Shown: positions 36,181 to 47,286 of the stretch, in pieces
Layout: each line of letters starts with the position of its first letter
Numbering within the stretch: the stretch's first letter is position 1
NCBI RefSeq assembly: GCF_040183065.1
Contig: NC_091121.1
Span: 60,792,287 to 60,856,286 of the forward strand
Direction of reading: 5' to 3'
DNA: 64,000 nucleotides
Origin: Periplaneta americana
Lineage: Eukaryota; Arthropoda; Insecta; Blattodea; Blattidae
Translations under genes and position numbers: made by a program
Notes under the pieces: generated by a model
What the model was told of the DNA's origin: nothing
What the model saw: only the letters and a program-made list of their open reading frames with translations
The model's database searches: none

Positions 36181-36636
36181 GTGCACCAGGGCTTTAAAAA
36201 TAGCGTCACAGCAGCTGACAAGACCATAAATGCGTATTATTTATTTATTTATTTAAATGTAATATATTTTTCACGTATCGAAGATTATTTTAAAGCAATT
36301 TTGTTTTAATTTACTGGTTTTCCACCATATTTAACCATCATTTACCCTAGAAAACCCTGTCACCAGAGCTTTAAGCATAGTGTCAAATCAGCCGACAAGG
36401 ACATAAATGCGTACGGTACTAAATTTTATGTAATATATTTTTCACGTATCGAAGATTATTTTAAAGCAATTTTGTTTTAATTTACTGGTTTTACACCATA
36501 TTTAACTATCATTTCCCCTTGAAAACTCTGTCACCAGAGCTTTAAAAATAGCGCCGAAGCAGCTGACAAGGGCATAAATGCGCATTAAATTCTATGTAAT
36601 AGGTATATTTTTCACGTATCAAAGATTTTTTAAAAG

Positions 36637-36700
<64 letters not shown>

Positions 36701-36745
36701 TTTTTCACTGGCTTTCCGCCATATTGGACTAGTCTTTTCCTTTAA
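36181..36745. repeat. Tandem repeat, 3 units of about 175 bp
   Basis: Units start at 36181, 36359 and 36530, each with CACCAGAGCTTTAA-like, ACAAG-CATAAATGCG, TTTTTCACGTATCGAAGATT and TTTACTGGTTTTCCACCATA segments in order. Periods are 178 and 171 bp. The third unit is stretched by a (TA)n run (36639-36697) before its last segment (CACTGGCTTTCCGCCATATT). This resembles a short satellite-like array. Confidence 0.85.
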
Positions 36746-36783
36746 CCTACTTTAAGAATACCGTAGAAAATAGAACTTTTTAA

Positions 36784-37478
36784 GGATACACCGAGGTGAA
36801 TTTTTACTTTTCTAAACTAATAAAGATGGAATTTTGAAATTTTGTAGGCTACTCCTTATGAATTGTGTGTTTATAAAATTTCATCTAATTTGGTTTAAGA
36901 ATGTATGAATTATAATTTTTATAAATTTAAATTATTTTTTCAAAAATCGCTATTATTCCCACAAAGTTTTACATTTTTTTCTGAAATTTCATTTTATTAT
37001 TTTAAACCTTCCCAAAACAAAACTTACTATCCAATGCTTTAATTTATTTTACCCCTCTCCCCTCCAAAAAAAAAAAATGTATTGCCAGCACGAAAAACAA
37101 CCAAAGAAATTTGCAATTCCTGCAGAAAAAATAGTATTTACAGTATAAACATGTGAGACTTAAAGAAAATACTGATAGTTTTGTTACATGCTAAAGAAGT
37201 GTCTCTCTCTCTCACACACGCACGCACACACACACATACACACACACAAATCATCCATGTAGTACACATTTTGTAGGAGAAATAGAATTTTTAGCAAAGG
37301 AAAATGTGCAAAATACAAAAACAAACAACAATGAGTCTGAAATTTAAAATGAATATAAACACGTGCATACGCCTTCAAAAATGGTCGCCGAAACATGCAA
37401 TTGAAAAGGCATAAATCTAAAAATGTGTGTGTTTTTTTTTTTTGCCCAAAAATGACAAATTTTCACCTAAGTGTACCC
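36784..37478 (-). mobile_element. TTAA-type non-autonomous element, copy 1
   Basis: Ends: GGATACACCGAGGTGAATTT and the complement of GGGTACACTTAGGTGAAAAT. The left flank is TTAA (36780-36783) and the right flank TTAC (37479-37482), probably a mutated TTAA. The 695-bp AT-rich interior is non-coding and resembles, in reverse orientation, the element at 63175-63891 (shared ACCAAAT-AGATGAAA-TTT). The TSD suggests a piggyBac/Kolobok-type element. Confidence 0.7.
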
Positions 37479-37981
37479 TTACGAATATTTTTTCTAAAAT
37501 TAACCGACACAAAATGTTGGAAGTGTTACTATTTGTAGTTCTGACAATACTTTATCATCTATTTATTTAGCACATACCGGAATTGCGTTTTTTCGATTCG
37601 TCTTTAGGTTATTGCTGTAATTCTTGTAACCACTCACTACCAACGACGTGCCAGGTTCTATTATTATTTTTGGTATTGTTCACAAGAATCTACAGTCTTA
37701 CGCCTTGAGCAGGAAAAATGTAATTGTTTGAAACATTTGAGATAAAGGTTAATCGTAGGGAAGTGTCTCAATGCATGCTTCTCGTGAGAAGTCTAAGAAT
37801 AGGCCTACTGTTTTCTTGCAATTTTTCTTCTTCCGGCTTTGAAGATGACAAATTGAAAGCTATATGTGAAAATATAGTAATTGACCCTATTCATATCATT
37901 CATCACCATATTTATATAAATTAGTTTTAATTTGACAATTTTCATATTGTTAACTTTAATTAATCAATTGCTAATTGTACA

Positions 37982-39252
37982 AAATTTTGTCCAATATTCT
38001 TTTGAGAAGATTAACTCCGTACGTAGATGAAATTATTGGGGATCATCAGTGTGGTTTTCGGCGTAATAGATCGACTATTGATCAGATTTTTTGTATTCGA
38101 CAGATAATGGAGAAAAAATGGGAGTATAAGGGTACAGTACATCAGTTATTCATAGATTTCAAAAAGGCATATGACTCGGTTAAGAGGGAAGTATTATATG
38201 ATATTCTTATTGAATTTGGTATTCCCAAGAAACTAGTTCGATTAATTAAAATGTGTCTCAGTGAAACATACAGCAGAGTCCGTATAGGTCAGTTTCTATC
38301 TGATGCTTTTCCAATTCACTGCGGGCTAAAGCAGGGAGATGCACTATCACCTTTACTTTTTAACTTCGCGCTTGAATATGCCATTAGGAAAGTTCAGGAT
38401 AACAGGCATGGTTTGGAATTGAACGGGTTACATCAGCTTCTTGTCTATGCGGATGATGTGAATATGTTAGGAGAAAATACACAAACGATTAGGGAAAATG
38501 CGGAAATTTTACTTGAAGCAAGTAGAGCGATCGGTTTGGAAGTAAATCCCGAAAAGACAAAGTATATGATTATGTCTCGTGACCAGAATATTGTACGAAA
38601 TGGAAATATAAAAATTGGAGATTTATCCTTCGAAGAGGTGGAAAAATTCAAATATCTTGGAGCAACAGTAACAAATATAAATGACACTCGGGAGGAAATT
38701 AAACGCAGAATAAATATGGGAAATGCGTGTTATAATTCGGTTGAGAAGCTCTTATCATCCAGTCTGCTGTTCAAAAATCTGAAAGTTAGAATTTATAAAA
38801 CAGTTATATTACCGGTTCTTCTGTATGGTTGTGAAACTTGGACTCTCACTCTGAGAGAGGAACATAGGTTCAGGGTGTTTGAGAATAAGGTGCTTAGGAA
38901 AATATTTGGGGCTAAGCGGGATGAAGTTACAGGAGAATGGAGAAAGTTACACAACACAGAACTGCACGCATTGTATTCTTCACCTGACATAATTAGGAAC
39001 ATTAAATCCAGACGTTTGAGATGGGCAGGGCATGTAGCACGTATGGGCGAATCCAGAAATGCATATAGAGTGTTAGTTGGGAGACCGGAGGGAAAAAGAC
39101 CTTTAGGGAGGCCGAGACGTAGATGGGAGGATAATATTAAAATGGATTTGAGGGAGGTGGGGTATGATGATAGAGACTGGATTAATCTTGCACAGGATAG
39201 GGACCGTTGGCGGGCTTATGTGAGGGCGGCAATGAGCCTTCGGGTTCCTTAA
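37982..39252 (+). CDS. RTE-like reverse transcriptase, C-terminal 420 residues
   Basis: An open frame of more than 420 codons starts at the 5' truncation; the first two codons of the longer frame from 37975 lie in the target duplication, so no native start exists. Motifs in order are [30 protein letters not shown] with both Asp residues, [16 protein letters not shown] and YADD (38446-38457). Next comes the thumb and C-terminal part with [23 protein letters not shown] and [16 protein letters not shown], the usual close of this family. The endonuclease is missing. Catalytic residues are intact but the copy lacks promoter, 5' UTR and endonuclease, so it is unlikely to move by itself. Confidence 0.88.
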
Positions 39253-39277
39253 AAGCCATTTGTAAGTAAGTAAGTAA
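37982..39277 (+). mobile_element. RTE-like non-LTR retrotransposon, 5'-truncated
   Basis: A perfect 12-bp target duplication, GCTAATTGTACA, flanks the insertion (37970-37981 and 39278-39289). The element starts within the RT domain and ends, after TAA and CCATTTG, with a (TAAG)n tail. The tail and the compact 3' end fit RTE-type elements. The coding region is uninterrupted, so it appears to be a recent, dead-on-arrival copy. Confidence 0.9.
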
Positions 39278-39285
39278 GCTAATTG

Positions 39286-39303
39286 TACACTTGTACAAGT
39301 GTA
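39286..39303. repeat. Perfect 18-bp palindrome
   Basis: TACACTTGTACAAGTGTA lies at the downstream junction of the RTE-like insertion and overlaps its target duplication. Confidence 0.8.
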
Positions 39304-39570
39304 ATTTATACAGAGCGCTGTGCATCACTTCAACTCCTTAAGAGAGCAGCCCCATTTAGGAATAAAGCAGTTTCTCTTAAAAATGTGAGATTAGATTTAG
39401 AAGGAATTGAAGGTAAAAAAAAAGAACTATAGTCCAATAAATGCAAATTTGAGATATTAGGCATGTGGTGAGCGTATTGTACCGACCATCTACTGAATTA
39501 GTTGTTAGTGGAAAAAACACCATATTCCTATGTTGGAGTGGAAATTTTCAGTAAACAACCATAGTTAAAA

Positions 39571-39611
39571 GACTTTTTTTTTCTTTTTTTTTTTTTTTTT
39601 TTTTTTTTTTT
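39571..39611. repeat. Poly(T) tract
   Basis: About 40 bases of nearly pure T (one C and a CTTTTC interruption). It could be the poly(A) tail of a minus-strand retrocopy, but no retrocopy body was recognised next to it. Confidence 0.85.
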
Positions 39612-40339
39612 GTGAAGACATCCATTGTCAAAGACGATGGTAGCATTTACAAATATCTCATTCATATCATCTTGAAACATTTATCCATATAATTTTAAAC
39701 TGACAGTATTGCTTATGTACGCGGCAAAAGCCACCTCAGAGAAAAATACTTTAGCACGTGAATTATTGTATTAGTTACGGAATCATTTTTAGGTGCAGAA
39801 GTAACCCCATGGATGAAACGTAAGCTACGAAAGTAGAAAAAAGCAGCAAAAGTAATGAAGAAAAAGAAGGCTAAAGGAGAGGCACAATTCTGGTGGAGAA
39901 TATGTTGAAAAATAGCTAAACAATTGCTGTGTCTGTTCCAATAAATTTTTCCAATGAAATTGCGTTTTCTTTCTGTTAACGGCCCCTGGCGAACTTATTT
40001 TTTACGGCCGTCGTAATTGCGGTCGAGTGGCCAAAATTTGTATAAGTGCTTTTTTGACATTATTGACTTGGAGAAAGAAAAAAAATACTTTTTTATCTTC
40101 TCCCATCAGAATGTTTGCTTGTGAGACGAAATGCGAATTCCAAGTAGAATTTTGGTGTTCTTTCTCCAGTAACGTAAACATTCATACAAAAAATAATATA
40201 TGGGCGAGGTACATACACCTTTACCTCTCGAGGGGAGTTGTGAGGATTGATGTCACAGTCAAAACAATGCAGAGCGTGCTGGTGGGACTCTTGGAGCAAG
40301 AAATCTCAGAGCTCATTCCACCTTCTCCCCGACCCTTGC

Positions 40340-40850
40340 ATACCAGCGGTAGTGAAAGAGAGAGAGAGGGGACCAAAAGAAATAGCGCCATGTAATAATG
40401 CTTCCGAGATTTATGCAAAGTAAGTAAATGCATCTGCAAAAAGATTTCCTGAGACAGAAGGTAAGATGAAGATAGGAGGGGTGAAATAGGGTGTAGGTGG
40501 AGTGAGGACAAAAGGACAAGAGGTTGGGCGAGGGGGGGGGCGGAAGGAAAAGAATCTCTACCCTCCATCTTCACCCTTCTCCTTGTTTCCATAGTCTCCA
40601 GTTTCCTTCGTCTTACCTTTGCATATGTAACTTTGGGCCCTCTCGCTTTGCTTGAACCTTCCCAATCCCCAACAGTCATTAATGGATGCCCCATGGGACC
40701 CCTTGAGATCTGCTCTGCTTAACTTTAATGTGTTGGGAGTTGCTAAGGTCCCACAGCTCTGGGATTAAACTTCCCCCACCTCCACTCCACTTCCTTGTAC
40801 CCACTCTTCCCCTCATTTCCCTCCTCTTCACCACTTCTCATCTGTAAAGT
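40340..40850. other. Purine-rich then pyrimidine-rich asymmetric stretch
   Basis: From 40340 to about 40555 the + strand is strongly purine-rich (GAGAGAGAGAGGGG, GGGCGAGGGGGGGG). From about 40556 to 40850 it is pyrimidine-rich (CTTCCCCCACCTCCACTCC, CTCATTTCCCTCCTCTTC). The 157-codon minus-strand frame at 40221-40694 and its neighbours are by-products of this composition and show no domain. Confidence 0.6.
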
Positions 40851-42700
40851 CAGGGATGGATTGAAGTAGGTGCCTTAAAAAGACGTGAGAGTTATGACTT
40901 GTGGTGTGACACACTTAAATCCTTGTCTCATGTTCATTCAATAATAATATTAACGATGTAGTATTGTTTTTGTTACACCTCAGTTTCTTAATTATCATTT
41001 ATGGAATCTTCTTGCCCACATGCAGTATTCTTTCCGCCAGATATCGACGGCGTATTGATAAAGTGGAAAATGAACGTACTTTTACGTACAGATTTAGAGA
41101 ATGATCTTTATTGAGATGTCTTATATTCCGATGATCGAGAATGTGAAAGTGGCTTTGAAATCACTGTTTAAACTTGATAATACTAAACTTTATTTATATA
41201 TAGTGACATAATAGCCTATTCTATGCTTTTTTATCATTGTAGTTCTTGCTGAGTATATCATTTCTAATACAAGAATTTTATTAATGGAAAACTAATTATT
41301 ACTAACTGCAGTGACCAAAACAAAATTAGTGGCTTAAATAAACTGCCAGAATAAAAGTTATGTTACATATTTTCCCTACACGCAAAATGTTACAATTCTT
41401 TATTAGTTTTTGACATGTATTTTGATCAGTAAAATGAAACAAAAATAAAATACACATATCAAAGCACATCTGCGGTTCTGTTAACATGTAACTAAAGAAA
41501 AAGACAAGGAAGGAGGGATAACTGAAATTCTGTTACATCATTGCCATACCAAAATTCCTTAAATGAAACTTGGATACGCAGAAAGAATAACAGAATCCAG
41601 TTAGCCGAAATAAAATTGTAATAACATTTGAAGGCGGAAGTATAAAGATAGAAGCTATTATTTAACGACAACATTTCTGGTAACAAAGAAAACTGGTGGC
41701 CTATATCAGAAGAATTACATTAGATCATTTAATTCAGACGTTGCAGTATAAAAATGGAGACAGAAGTAGTCTCAGTAGACCACGTAAACGATGACCGTTG
41801 TCATCAAACATGCAACAAGCGTCCGAGGAGAAGAACTTCTGAATACCGTCTATTTTAGTTTTCAACAAAATCTTACAAGGTTCAATAATTATGATGAACG
41901 AAATTAAATTCAAAATTGAATCACCCTGAAAGTATGTGCTTACAGTTCACCAGAGCCTGGGTATGTGCGCAAAAACAAGTACTCAAATGTATACATGTAA
42001 GCGCATAATTATTTGTAAAACACGCAGTAAATAATCAGTTACAATTGATATAATTGTACGGTGTAGACTAGTTATACTAACGAATTTTCTTTGCTGTTAG
42101 TATAATGAAAGTTAATTTTAAACTTCTCTTGTAAGTCTGTCGTTGAATGTTTTATACAGTGAAAATGATCTCTCTCCATAACAGGACGTCGCCAGTGATC
42201 AAATATATATATAAAAAAAGGAAAATAATAGGATTGTCATATTTATGTAAGTATCGGTATCAAGATACTTCCCCTCCCCATTTGTCATGTTTTAAAATCA
42301 AAGCGTAAACATAATGTTCATAGGAACTATGTCATTATATGTGATAACTCATACACGTAAATGCATCAGTAGGCCTAACTACACAAAATTAGGAGCTTCG
42401 TAGCTCTAAGCTTCCATAACAGTGTGTAAGTTTATGTCAAAGCGAATAATTCGGCCAATCAAAATAAAGTATGTCAACTCAAATAATTCAGTCATCCAAA
42501 AGAAAAGACTGACATGACAATGGAAAATCTGATTCGAACATTACCGTCGTATTTTCGGCTTAACTACCTTTGAAGGTGGGAATCCAGTAACATTGCAAAA
42601 CCTGCGTTAGTCCATCCAACGTAAGACTCGCTCTTAACATAAACGAATATTTATTAATCCTCTCAGGTGTTCGACTCCAACTTGTTTTGTTGCAGTTTAT
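40851..42700. other. AT-rich intronic DNA, nothing recognised
   Basis: A small hairpin TATACTAAC...GTTAGTATA occurs near 42070-42100. No gene or element could be supported. Confidence 0.4.
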
Positions 42701-42709
42701 TAACAGTAA

Positions 42710-42764
42710 TCTCACTAGAGGTTCTGATTATCTAGAGAAAATCAGAACCCGAGTGAGATTTAAA
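42710..42764. repeat. Palindrome, about 22-bp arms
   Basis: AATCTCACT-AGA-GGTTCTGATT faces AATCAGAACC-CG-AGTGAGATT around a 10-bp loop. It lies inside a repeat whose minus-strand continuation at 42843-42785 matches the start of the repeat at 50243. Confidence 0.75.
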
Positions 42765-42784
42765 GATTAGAAGAAATAAAGTAC

Positions 42785-42845
42785 TCTAATACCTTCTAAG
42801 TATCACTTCTGAGATTCAGACCTGTCTTCGGACAGTTGACTAAAC
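42785..42845 (-). repeat. Copy of the GAAGACAGGTCTGAA repeat family
   Basis: On the minus strand, GTCAACTGTCCGAAGACAGG then TCTGAATCTCAGAAGTGATA parallels GTCAGTTGTCTGAAGACAGG then TCTGAACCTCACAAGTGTTG at 50243. The family also appears at 56090. Confidence 0.6.
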
Positions 42846-44682
42846 AACACAACAATACAATAAAATATTAATTGACTTACTAAAATTCTATTTCACTAAT
42901 GTTAGCTTCACCAAAACGTTTGAACGGAGTCGCCATTTTCAGTTGACTATACGGGAAACAAATGCGATCGTAAAGCATGTTTTATAGTACCGTAAAGAAT
43001 TTGCATTTTGAAATGTTGGTAAACAAAGTAACAAATTCTAGGGAAATGAACAAAACAAACAAATGCTAGGAAAGTGATAAAATTGTAGCGATAAACAGCC
43101 ATGACTAGTTGAAACACGTCCTTTCGTACCGTTTTATTGGTCCAAAGTAGTATGACGTAGTAAAAATGTAATAGTCGATTTAGAATGTATTCTTCGTACT
43201 TACACACCACTGTTCGCAACATGGAATAGGCTACTGTATCCGAATAAAAAATTGACGACGCAATATAAAACAGCAAAATATCCGAGTTATTTATACATTT
43301 ATCCATGACTGGTATCTAAAGTGGTCTTACTTCACCGGCATTAGCAACCTAAACAATAGCTTCATTCACAGTAGTGAATTAAAATTTTAAAATCACTCTC
43401 TCCTTGACAACCAACACATTAGTAACAATAAAATCCATACATTCATTCATTTATTTAAAACTGCTTCACAAAAAACACATTACAAAGAAAAGGTCTACAA
43501 TTTAAAATTAAATTTAGATACCAATAATGAATAAAATATTGTATAACACACGAGAGTAAGCAGATTTTTCTCTCTTATACTATAAATTACTGTTTTATAA
43601 TTGACAGTTTATTCGACAAATACAATATTATTTGCCGTAACAAACGTTCATTCAATAATATCACTTTTATGTACAAATTTCACATTAAGGCACATTACTG
43701 TATATGTATTGTGCATTTAAGAAAGCATAAGGGTACGCCACATCTTCACTACGAGTATAACTTGTGAAATAATTCTTACACCCAAGAAAACATGAAAAAT
43801 AATAAAAAAAACTTTGTGTTCCCTTTCGCCCTGAATACTTCGGTCAGTGTACATCAAGAACGGCTCTTATTTTTGGGATAGATCAGAGTGCTCAGTCTCT
43901 CCACTATACAGAATGTAAGCAAAATATGCTGCCTCGGCAATTACACGCAAGAGATATTTTATTAATCGATCTTACCATTCGAGGAGTAATAGAATAATAA
44001 CATTGGATACAGCGTTTCTCAGTATGAATGCTTAAATTCTCTTTATGTTTTAATTGCATTAAGTTTATGTTGTAGATGTAGCCTAATGACGATGATGATT
44101 TTGCCTGTATTTTAAGGCGGTAGATGTCATCAGGTCGCCAGCGTATTACTAATTCACGAACCTTAAATAAACGTCATAACTAAGGGATCACTTTCACGAG
44201 AGACTGTACAGGTATTACTTTAGCGCGGAGAGAAAGGGACGTGGGAGGGGGTCGATCCCTCAGGGAGTGAAGAGCGACAGAAAGATTTAAGGTGGCCCTT
44301 GGAATAGGAGAAAGGATGGGAGGACCATAAACTATTGTTACACTGTCATATTTATATCCAGCGCGCTTCCCCCTCCGCCCCGCTGCCCACCCACCACTGT
44401 GCTTCCCGGAGTAGTTCATCTTCTCCCGAGTCCGCGGGATCTGTTCGCGGTGTCTGTTATCTAAAGGAAATGAGGTGTGATTGGAGTCACCGTCTCATTT
44501 CCAACGACTTTTCCCATGTGGGGTTGTCTCCATTTCTTTGCCAAACAGCTAGGAAATCGTAACGGGCTCTTTGCATTTGTATCACAGTAGGGACGGGCAA
44601 ACTCATCCTTCTTTAAAATAACATATTTTTTCCAGTTTCAGAGTATTTAAATTTTATGTAAAAGTATTGTCATACGGAACAT
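42846..44682. other. AT-rich intronic DNA, nothing recognised
   Basis: A GC-rich patch near 44220-44460 (TCCCCCTCCGCCCCGCTGCC) gives small frames (44180-44419 and 44335-44562) without recognised domains. Nothing else could be supported. Confidence 0.35.
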
Positions 44683-44690
44683 GTAATTTC

Positions 44691-45861
44691 TAGAGTTGAG
44701 GGATTTAATCGATTAATCGATCAATTTCTATTGTTAATCGATCAAAAATATTTAATCAAATAATCGAGTCGATTAAAATTAATCGGTTGTAGTTGATATT
44801 AATTATTCTTTTGTTAATACAAACTCATACTAAAAATTCCGACAATATTTCTCTCTCGGAAATTGCTTACTTAAAAGCACGATAGTACCGTTATTTTCTA
44901 GTGTAGGGAAAATCTTTGTACAAACACTTCAGAAAGAGATGGAGATATAAGGACAGTGATCTAGTCAACCTCTACTGAAAGTTGAAACACAATGCGAAAC
45001 CCTTATTAAGTTTTATGGTTTTCCAAGAAAACTTCCACCTTGTTGTCAGCTCATCTTCCTAGCATATGAAGTACATACTTTTCTGGGATTCATCCCCCTC
45101 ATCCTTTGTAAAATAAATAGCCATGTATACACTGTGTGCAAGTGAGAGCATGACTATCTTCTTCTCTTTCTAAAATCTGGTAATTCGATTACAATAGGGG
45201 CCAGTCTTCTGTTTCGACCGCTGTACTTTTGCAGTTCAGTTTCTGCACTGAGTTTGTATATGAAAGTTGTGTGTTTAGTTTGATAAAGAAAAAAAAATCA
45301 GTTTTCTGTGGTTTGTGAAAAGTGTAAACTCCATCATGTCATATGAGAATTTGACAGGTAAACTCGGTGAAACGTTTGGATTTAAATTGAACGATCGTGA
45401 AGAAGTGCTTGACAGAAAAAAAAGTTTTTTTCGTGTTTAGTGATGCAGGAAACATTGTTACTAGACGTAGAGCGGCACTTAATTCTGAGCATGTGAATGC
45501 ATTCACATGTTTAAAATCATGGATGAAGCAGTATTAACTAGGTGAGTCTTCATACTTTTTGTTATTTATGTTTGTCTCAAAAATTCCCGGGGAAATTGAC
45601 ACAATAAATTATAAGACTCGTAATAAATATGTTGGTAAGTAATTAAAATAGTTGTTTTGTAATATAACGATACAATATATACAAATTACGACATTTAATA
45701 CTTATGCTTATCACCGAACACAAGTTAAATTTAACAATAATTGTGTATTACAGTATATTAAAACATTTTTTCAACTCGATCAAAACTCGATTAATCTATC
45801 GATTAATCGATTAAATTGAAATAGTTAATCGATTAAATATTTTGATCGATCAACAGTACTA
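44691..45861 (+). mobile_element. hAT element relic with ATCGATTAAT-rich ends
   Basis: Both subterminal regions (44709-44790 and 45778-45850) are built of TTAATCGATTAATCGAT-type phrases in inverted arrangement. Candidate ends TAGAGTTGAGGG and the complement of TAGTACTGTTGA are flanked by GTAATTTC and TTAATTGC (6 of 8 bases alike). The interior keeps the extreme C-terminus of a hAT transposase on the + strand; the rest is deleted or decayed. Ends are inferred. Confidence 0.7.
45433..45537 (+). pseudogene. hAT transposase, C-terminal dimerisation fragment
   Basis: A frame of 34 codons plus TAA reads VFSDAGNIVTRRRAALNSEH and then VNAFTCLKSWMKQY. This matches the hAT C-terminal family block (ER-FS-AGNIVT-RR--L--EHVN-L--LK), which mediates transposase dimerisation. 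The upstream part contains the run AAAAAAAAGTTTTTTTC and is out of frame, so only this end of the gene survives. There is no catalytic domain nearby. Confidence 0.82.
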
Positions 45862-46251
45862 TTAATTGCTCTTCAGCGTCTGAAATTACAGTCAGATGGA
45901 GCCCCCGAAAACTTATTTCCTCCTTAAAAACTAACTACTTCCTTGGTCTTGTTTAAGACGCTGCAAAATTCGATTTATATAACAAAGATGATTATGCTTT
46001 CACATTTTAAATTTACGCAATGACAGTATTCGAAAGAACTATAATTTTGGGCTTTCAATCGCGTGTTAACATTTATAAATCGCAGTGTGAAGTATCGTTT
46101 ACAATGACGCGACAGAGCGACGCGACATTACATAAATTATGGTCCAATAGGAAATCAGAATTTCATGACGTCACGACGCAGATCGCGACGCGACGAAAGT
46201 TGAAATTGAGTTAACTTCTACCGCGCGACGTTATCGGAATGCGTATGTGTT

Positions 46252-46390
46252 TTGTTTATGATGGTGTCATCTGCAACAAAATTGAATACTTTTTCAGAGG
46301 AGATGTTGAAAGAATTGGTTAAAGAATACTCTGAATTATACAGAGTGAACCTTGAACAAATGCAAATTGTCTTTCTGAAAAAGAATTTTA
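46252..46390 (+). pseudogene. Possible MADF-like domain fragment
   Basis: The frame contains FSEEMLKELVKEYSELYRVN, resembling the first helix of MADF/SANT DNA-binding domains often encoded by PIF/Harbinger elements. The similarity stops after about 45 residues. The upstream 46080-46250 is CpG-rich (GACGCGACAGAGCGACGCG), unlike the surroundings, supporting an element origin. Tentative. Confidence 0.35.
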
Positions 46391-47286
46391 AAACTTTACA
46401 TTTGTTAGAATCAAATTTCTGCGTATTTATTATCATAATACACTACTCTCTTATTGAACAACTACTTCTTGGTTTCATAATCGGGAAAATATTACACAAT
46501 ATCTGAAGAGTCAACTGTTGTTATTGGGCCATTTACTCTTTAGTTGTCTGTCCCAAACTAGAACAAATGAAGTATGCGACTCTACAGGTGTTGGGTAAAT
46601 AGGACGATAAAGGACTGTTCATGTAGTCTGAAACTAGATATTATGTAGACGTTAAATCTCCACTAACTATTGGAAACTCAAAATAATTCTGGACAAAATT
46701 GTCATAAAGGAGGGGAGAATGTGTAATATTCACGAATTTGAACAATTTTATATATAGGGAAGGTCTTGTGTTTGTGCTTGTTAACTCTCCTCACTAAGTG
46801 CAGTGACAGACAAAGAAAAACAAAGAAAAAAAGTGCTGTGTTTGAGCTAATCTTTGAAGAAGTTCGTCGTGGATAATGTGGTGGATAGTTTAGAATGAAG
46901 TGTTCAATTCTGAGGCAGTCTTTCTTATCGTTCATTATGTGTCAGTCAGAATAATTCTTAATTTTCGCAGTGGTGACGGTATTTAGGGGAGAGTTGGTCA
47001 AAACGGGATACTTAACACGGAATCTTGTATATTTCCTGTTGAAGTGATAGGAAACAATACAATTTTTACTTATGAATCCACTATTCTATGTACTTTCATA
47101 ATACATTTTGATTTTCACTTCTAATTATATAGCTAAAGTGGGAAAACAATTTTCTTGGAAAGTGCGCAAGTATCCCGTTTTGGCCGACTAGTTGGGTAAA
47201 ACAGGATACTTATTTAAAATAAAGCAAATATTGTTAAGGAACTGAAAAAATGTATGTGTTTTTATTAAAATGCATAATAAACACAC

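Noticed and set aside
36639..36697. TA repeat as an origin or promoter
   Set aside because: It is a simple dinucleotide expansion inside the third tandem unit.
40221..40694. 157-codon Ser/Leu/Pro-rich frame
   Set aside because: It is produced by purine/pyrimidine strand bias and has no domain, start context or conservation.
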